Assembly (NCBI GenBank): GCA_021295815.1
Contig: JAGWBQ010000011.1
Span: 1-64,000, forward strand
Reading direction: 5' to 3'
Length of the DNA: 64,000 nucleotides
Source of the DNA: Gemmatimonadota bacterium
GTDB taxonomy: Bacteria; Gemmatimonadota; Gemmatimonadetes; Longimicrobiales; Gaopeijiaceae
Shown here: positions 61,890-64,000 of the stretch, in pieces
How positions within the stretch are numbered: the stretch's first letter is position 1
Layout of the letters: the number at the start of each line of letters is the position of its first letter
Translations under genes and position numbers: made by a program
Notes under the pieces: generated by a model
Database searches by the model: none
What the model saw: the letters and a program-made list of their open reading frames with translations, nothing else
What the model was told of the DNA's origin: nothing

Positions 61890-62021
61890 TCACTCAGATC
61901 CCCCCCTTCGGGCGAAGCGGCCCGTGGACAACCCCTCACGGAACTTGAACGGCTTCTGCGCCCGGGCGGCTTCCCGAGCGTCCCGGCGAGCTACCCGCAC
62001 ACGCCGAACTTGCTCCTTCAT
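61890..62021 (-). CDS. Possible 43-residue basic leader peptide
   Basis: An ATG at 62021 preceded by AAGGGG opens a 43-codon frame encoding a very basic peptide (MKEQVRRVRVARRDAREAAR at its start) that stops with TGA one base before the GTG chosen for the acyl-CoA dehydrogenase. The tight junction would allow translational coupling. No homology was recognised and the frame could be chance in GC-rich DNA. Confidence 0.25.
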   Translation of the reverse strand: MKEQVRRVRVARRDAREAARAQKPFKFREGLSTGRFARRGGSE

Positions 62022-62100
62022 CGCCCCTTTTTCGGCGAAGGCCCCGTCGCTGTCGCCGCCGCCCGCTGGACAGCGCCGCGGTTCGGCCCAATATTGGAAC

Positions 62101-62586
62101 ATGCCTCAGGACCGATTTTCATCGATCAAGCTGATCGCCCTCGCCATCCCGATCGTCATCGCGGGCGGCTGCGTGTCGTACGCGCAGACCTCCGTAGCCG
62201 AACTCGAGCCGACCGACAAGGTCCGGATCGAGATCGACGACTCCGAGGTCGCGCGGCTGCTCGCGTTCGTGGACGACCGTTCGCAGTCGGTCTCCGGCGA
62301 CTTCGTCCACGCGTCCGAAGACTCCATCTCGGTGGTCGTGCGCACTCCGGCCTCCTACTCCAAGGTCTCCATCCCCCTGTCGGCGATCGTGCTGCTCGAG
62401 CGTGGCCGCACCAACGTCGCCGCGAACGTGATCGGTTCGGCGGCGCTGCTGGGAGGACTGACCGCGATCGCGGTCGCGGGATTCGACGGCGGCGGCCAGG
62501 ATCCCACCGATCTCGGCGGCACCGACGAGTTCAGGGGACGCGTGGTTCTGATCTCCCTGCCGCTGAGCCTTCTCCTGGGCGGGTAG
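62101..62586 (+). CDS. Small lipoprotein of unknown function
   Basis: Protein of 161 residues. IVIAGGC is a lipobox at about 18-24. DKVRIEIDDSEVARLLAFVDDRSQSVSGDFVH and VVRTPASYSKVSIPLSAIVLLERG form a small beta-rich domain of a kind seen as single-copy lipoproteins in Gemmatimonadota. A Gly/Ala hydrophobic stretch and a further hydrophobic end (VVLISLPLSLLLGG) follow, so the C-terminus may lie in the membrane. Function unknown. Start taken at the ATG 62101 because upstream codons lack a signal peptide. Confidence 0.7.
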   Translation: MPQDRFSSIKLIALAIPIVIAGGCVSYAQTSVAELEPTDKVRIEIDDSEVARLLAFVDDRSQSVSGDFVHASEDSISVVVRTPASYSKVSIPLSAIVLLERGRTNVAANVIGSAALLGGLTAIAVAGFDGGGQDPTDLGGTDEFRGRVVLISLPLSLLLGG

Positions 62587-62594
62587 CCGGGCTG

Positions 62595-62990
62595 CTAGAA
62601 CCCGAGGAAGGGCAGCGCCTGTCTGTCGATCGCCTTCATGCCCGCCACGAACATCCCGAGGACAATGACGGTCGCCGCGGCGTAAGGCAGGTGAGTGCGT
62701 TCCGCCGCCGGCCGGCGGCGCATCACCATGGGCACCACGTGGGCCAGACCTGCGGCGAGCACCATGGTCGCGATGTGACCGATGAGCTGGGAATAGAAGG
62801 GCCGGGTGAAGAGCATGACCGCGCCCAGAAGCACGTTCAAGTCCACGCTGGCGGTGAAGGTCGCGGAAAGTATGCGCATGGTCCGGTCCCACGGACGGCG
62901 GGTCGCCATCGCCCAGAGGGCGTAGAGGACGAGCGCGAGACCGGCCAGCAAGACGAGGTAGCGTAGTCCGGAGTGCGCGTGAAAGAGCAT
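62595..62990 (-). CDS. Small four-segment membrane protein
   Basis: Protein of 131 residues. HAHSGLRYLVLLAGLALVLYALWA, ASVDLNVLLGAVMLFTRPFY, IGHIATMVLAAGLAHVVPMVMRRR and YAAATVIVLGMFVAGM are four membrane segments with conserved His residues. Similar proteins in Bacteroidota and related phyla are sometimes labelled cytochrome B-like, without proof of heme binding. It is convergent with the lipoprotein at 62101, 8 bases apart. ATG at 62990 chosen; an upstream extension has no family match. Confidence 0.7.
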   Translation of the reverse strand: MLFHAHSGLRYLVLLAGLALVLYALWAMATRRPWDRTMRILSATFTASVDLNVLLGAVMLFTRPFYSQLIGHIATMVLAAGLAHVVPMVMRRRPAAERTHLPYAAATVIVLGMFVAGMKAIDRQALPFLGF

Positions 62991-63095
62991 GTGGTCGCAG
63001 GTTGTGGGTGGAGATCGTCGCGTCCGCGCGGGCGGGACACGGGACACCGGAGGCTACCCCGTAAGACCCGCCGAGTATCCGCGTAGCTATGTGGT

Positions 63096-63124
63096 TTGGC
63101 CTGCTGCTGTTTTAATGCTATCTT
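63096..63124 (+). promoter_or_regulatory. Promoter of the TonB-dependent receptor gene
   Basis: TTGGCC at 63096-63101 and TATCTT at 63119-63124 are 17 bases apart. The -10 matches that of the ECF sigma gene, and the surrounding GCTATCTT is shared with 21069 and 53615. The receptor ATG is 91 bases downstream, so the leader is about 85 bases; GGGGGAAA precedes the ATG. Confidence 0.55.
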
Positions 63125-63214
63125 CCGTCGCCTCTTCGAACGCTGAGGAGAAGAGCCTGCCGGGGGCAGAACGCTCCCTTCAGGCATACGGTTCAACTTC
63201 AGAACGGGGGAAAT

Positions 63215-64000
63215 ATGTTCCGAACGAAGTTCGCAGTGGGACCCTCCCGGATCATGGGACGCGCTCTCATTGGAGTCGCGTTGGCGCTCGCTGCAGCCTG
63301 GGCACCGGTCCAGGCCCAGGTGGGCACCGTGACGGGAGTAGTGAGGGATGCCGCCACCGGCCAACCGATCGCCGGAGCGCAGGTCAGCATACCCGCACTC
63401 ACGATCGGCCGTGTGGCCAACAACGTCGGGCGGTACCTCCTGCCGGCGGTGCCGACAGGGACGCACACCATCACCGTCACCTACATCGGTTACGGTACGG
63501 CCGAGGCCGAGGTCACGGTGTCGGCCGGGGGCACGGTCACCCAGGATTTCGACATCGATTCGGAGACGATCGGCCTCGAAGGTATCGTGGTGACCGGCAC
63601 CGCAGGCGCAGCCAGGCGGCGTGAGATCGGCAATTCGATCAGCCAGATCAACGAATCGACCATCGCCGCTCAACCGGTGACCACGGTAGCCAACATCCTT
63701 CAGGGGCGCACGGTGGGCGCGACGGTTCTCTCAAACGGCGGCATGATCGGCGCAGGCAGCACGATCAAGCTGCGGGGGAACAACTCGATCTCCCAGGGCA
63801 ACTCGCCCCTCATCTACGTCGACGGCGTGCGCATGCGTTCCACCGGCCTAATCCATTCCGACGAGGCCAACCAGCAGACCAACCCGATCGACGACATCAA
63901 TCCGGACGACATCGAGCGCATCGAGGTCATCAAGGGGGCTGCGGCGACCACCCTCTACGGGACCGAGGCCGCCGGAGGCGTGATCCAGGTCTTCACCAAG
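63215..64000 (+). CDS. SusC/RagA-type TonB-dependent outer-membrane receptor (5' part)
   Basis: The first 262 residues are in the window; the gene runs off the right edge. A signal peptide ends at PVQAQ. Residues about 35-115 are a carboxypeptidase-like regulatory domain (VTGVVRDAATGQPIAGAQVSIP, VGRYLLPAVPTGTHTITVTYIGYGT). The plug domain follows: GIVVTGTAGAARRREIGNSISQI, then PVTTVANILQGRTVGATVLSNGG, IKLRGNNSISQGNSPLIYVDGVRM, and DDIERIEVIKGAAATTLYGTEAAGGVIQVFTK. This layout is the SusC/RagA group, which imports oligosaccharides or peptides with a SusD partner, using TonB energy. It has its own promoter about 90 bases upstream. Confidence 0.93.
   Translation, partial: MFRTKFAVGPSRIMGRALIGVALALAAAWAPVQAQVGTVTGVVRDAATGQPIAGAQVSIPALTIGRVANNVGRYLLPAVPTGTHTITVTYIGYGTAEAEVTVSAGGTVTQDFDIDSETIGLEGIVVTGTAGAARRREIGNSISQINESTIAAQPVTTVANILQGRTVGATVLSNGGMIGAGSTIKLRGNNSISQGNSPLIYVDGVRMRSTGLIHSDEANQQTNPIDDINPDDIERIEVIKGAAATTLYGTEAAGGVIQVFTK

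Overview
The window is high-GC, gene-dense bacterial chromosome. A SusC/RagA-type TonB-dependent receptor opens at the right edge and the last strand of a similar receptor lies at the left edge. Other clues are many lipoproteins and Tat-exported sugar enzymes, a short RpoD without region 1.1, GMC dehydrogenases paired with gluconate 2-dehydrogenase subunit 3 proteins, a tricorn-type protease, BNR-repeat and DUF2723 proteins. Together these fit Gemmatimonadota best. This is inference from gene content; no rRNA gene is present to settle it.

Layout. 0-2 kb: receptor tail, a decayed second receptor tail, a frameshifted acidic lipoprotein, and an Ig-like/N-formylglutamate-amidohydrolase lipoprotein. 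2.1-5 kb (minus): PBP4-type DD-peptidase and a UMF1-family MFS protein. 5.1-17.2 kb (plus): a sugar-catabolism run. It holds a YtcJ-like amidohydrolase, a RidA-DUF1080 fusion lipoprotein, a Tat-exported Gfo/Idh oxidoreductase, a Tat-exported TIM-barrel isomerase, a GMC dehydrogenase with its subunit 3, an MFS transporter, and cytoplasmic Gfo/Idh and isomerase paralogues. I read it as a periplasm-to-cytoplasm 3-keto-glycoside type pathway. 17.2-27.3 kb: multicopper oxidase (its 5' end lies on a cytosine-C5 methyltransferase remnant), N-acyl-D-amino-acid deacylase family protein, DUF305 lipoprotein, LVIVD-repeat protein, tricorn-like protease. 27.3-34.1 kb (minus): dapA, dapB, asd, a DUF411 lipoprotein and a large BNR-repeat protein. 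34.2-38.8 kb: UvrC-like GIY-YIG nuclease, HD phosphohydrolase, rpoD, and rsgA, which seems to start at a non-AUG codon inside the end of rpoD. 38.9-42.6 kb (minus): BtuFCD-like ABC importer plus a lipoprotein, bracketed by copies of an intergenic repeat. 42.9-48.4 kb: ornithine cyclodeaminase family protein, sarcosine-oxidase-like flavoenzyme, ECF sigma factor, coiled-coil protein, GlsB-like membrane protein, M20 peptidase. 48.3-57.8 kb: DUF2723 protein, trpE, orphan E1-alpha, kinase-like ATPase, then a second isomerase / subunit 3 / GMC module. 57.8-64 kb: IS1380-like transposase fragment, small membrane protein, DUF420 and CtaA (heme A / oxidase assembly), acyl-CoA dehydrogenase, small lipoprotein, small membrane protein, start of a TonB-dependent receptor.

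Most genes are tightly packed with ATGA or GTGA overlaps, so several operons can be read directly. No tRNA, rRNA, CRISPR array, intact insertion sequence or phage gene was seen. The most notable points are the two GMC/subunit-3 sugar-oxidation modules with the RidA-DUF1080 fusion, the probable AUC start of rsgA, the methyltransferase remnant under the multicopper oxidase start, and a dispersed palindromic intergenic repeat.
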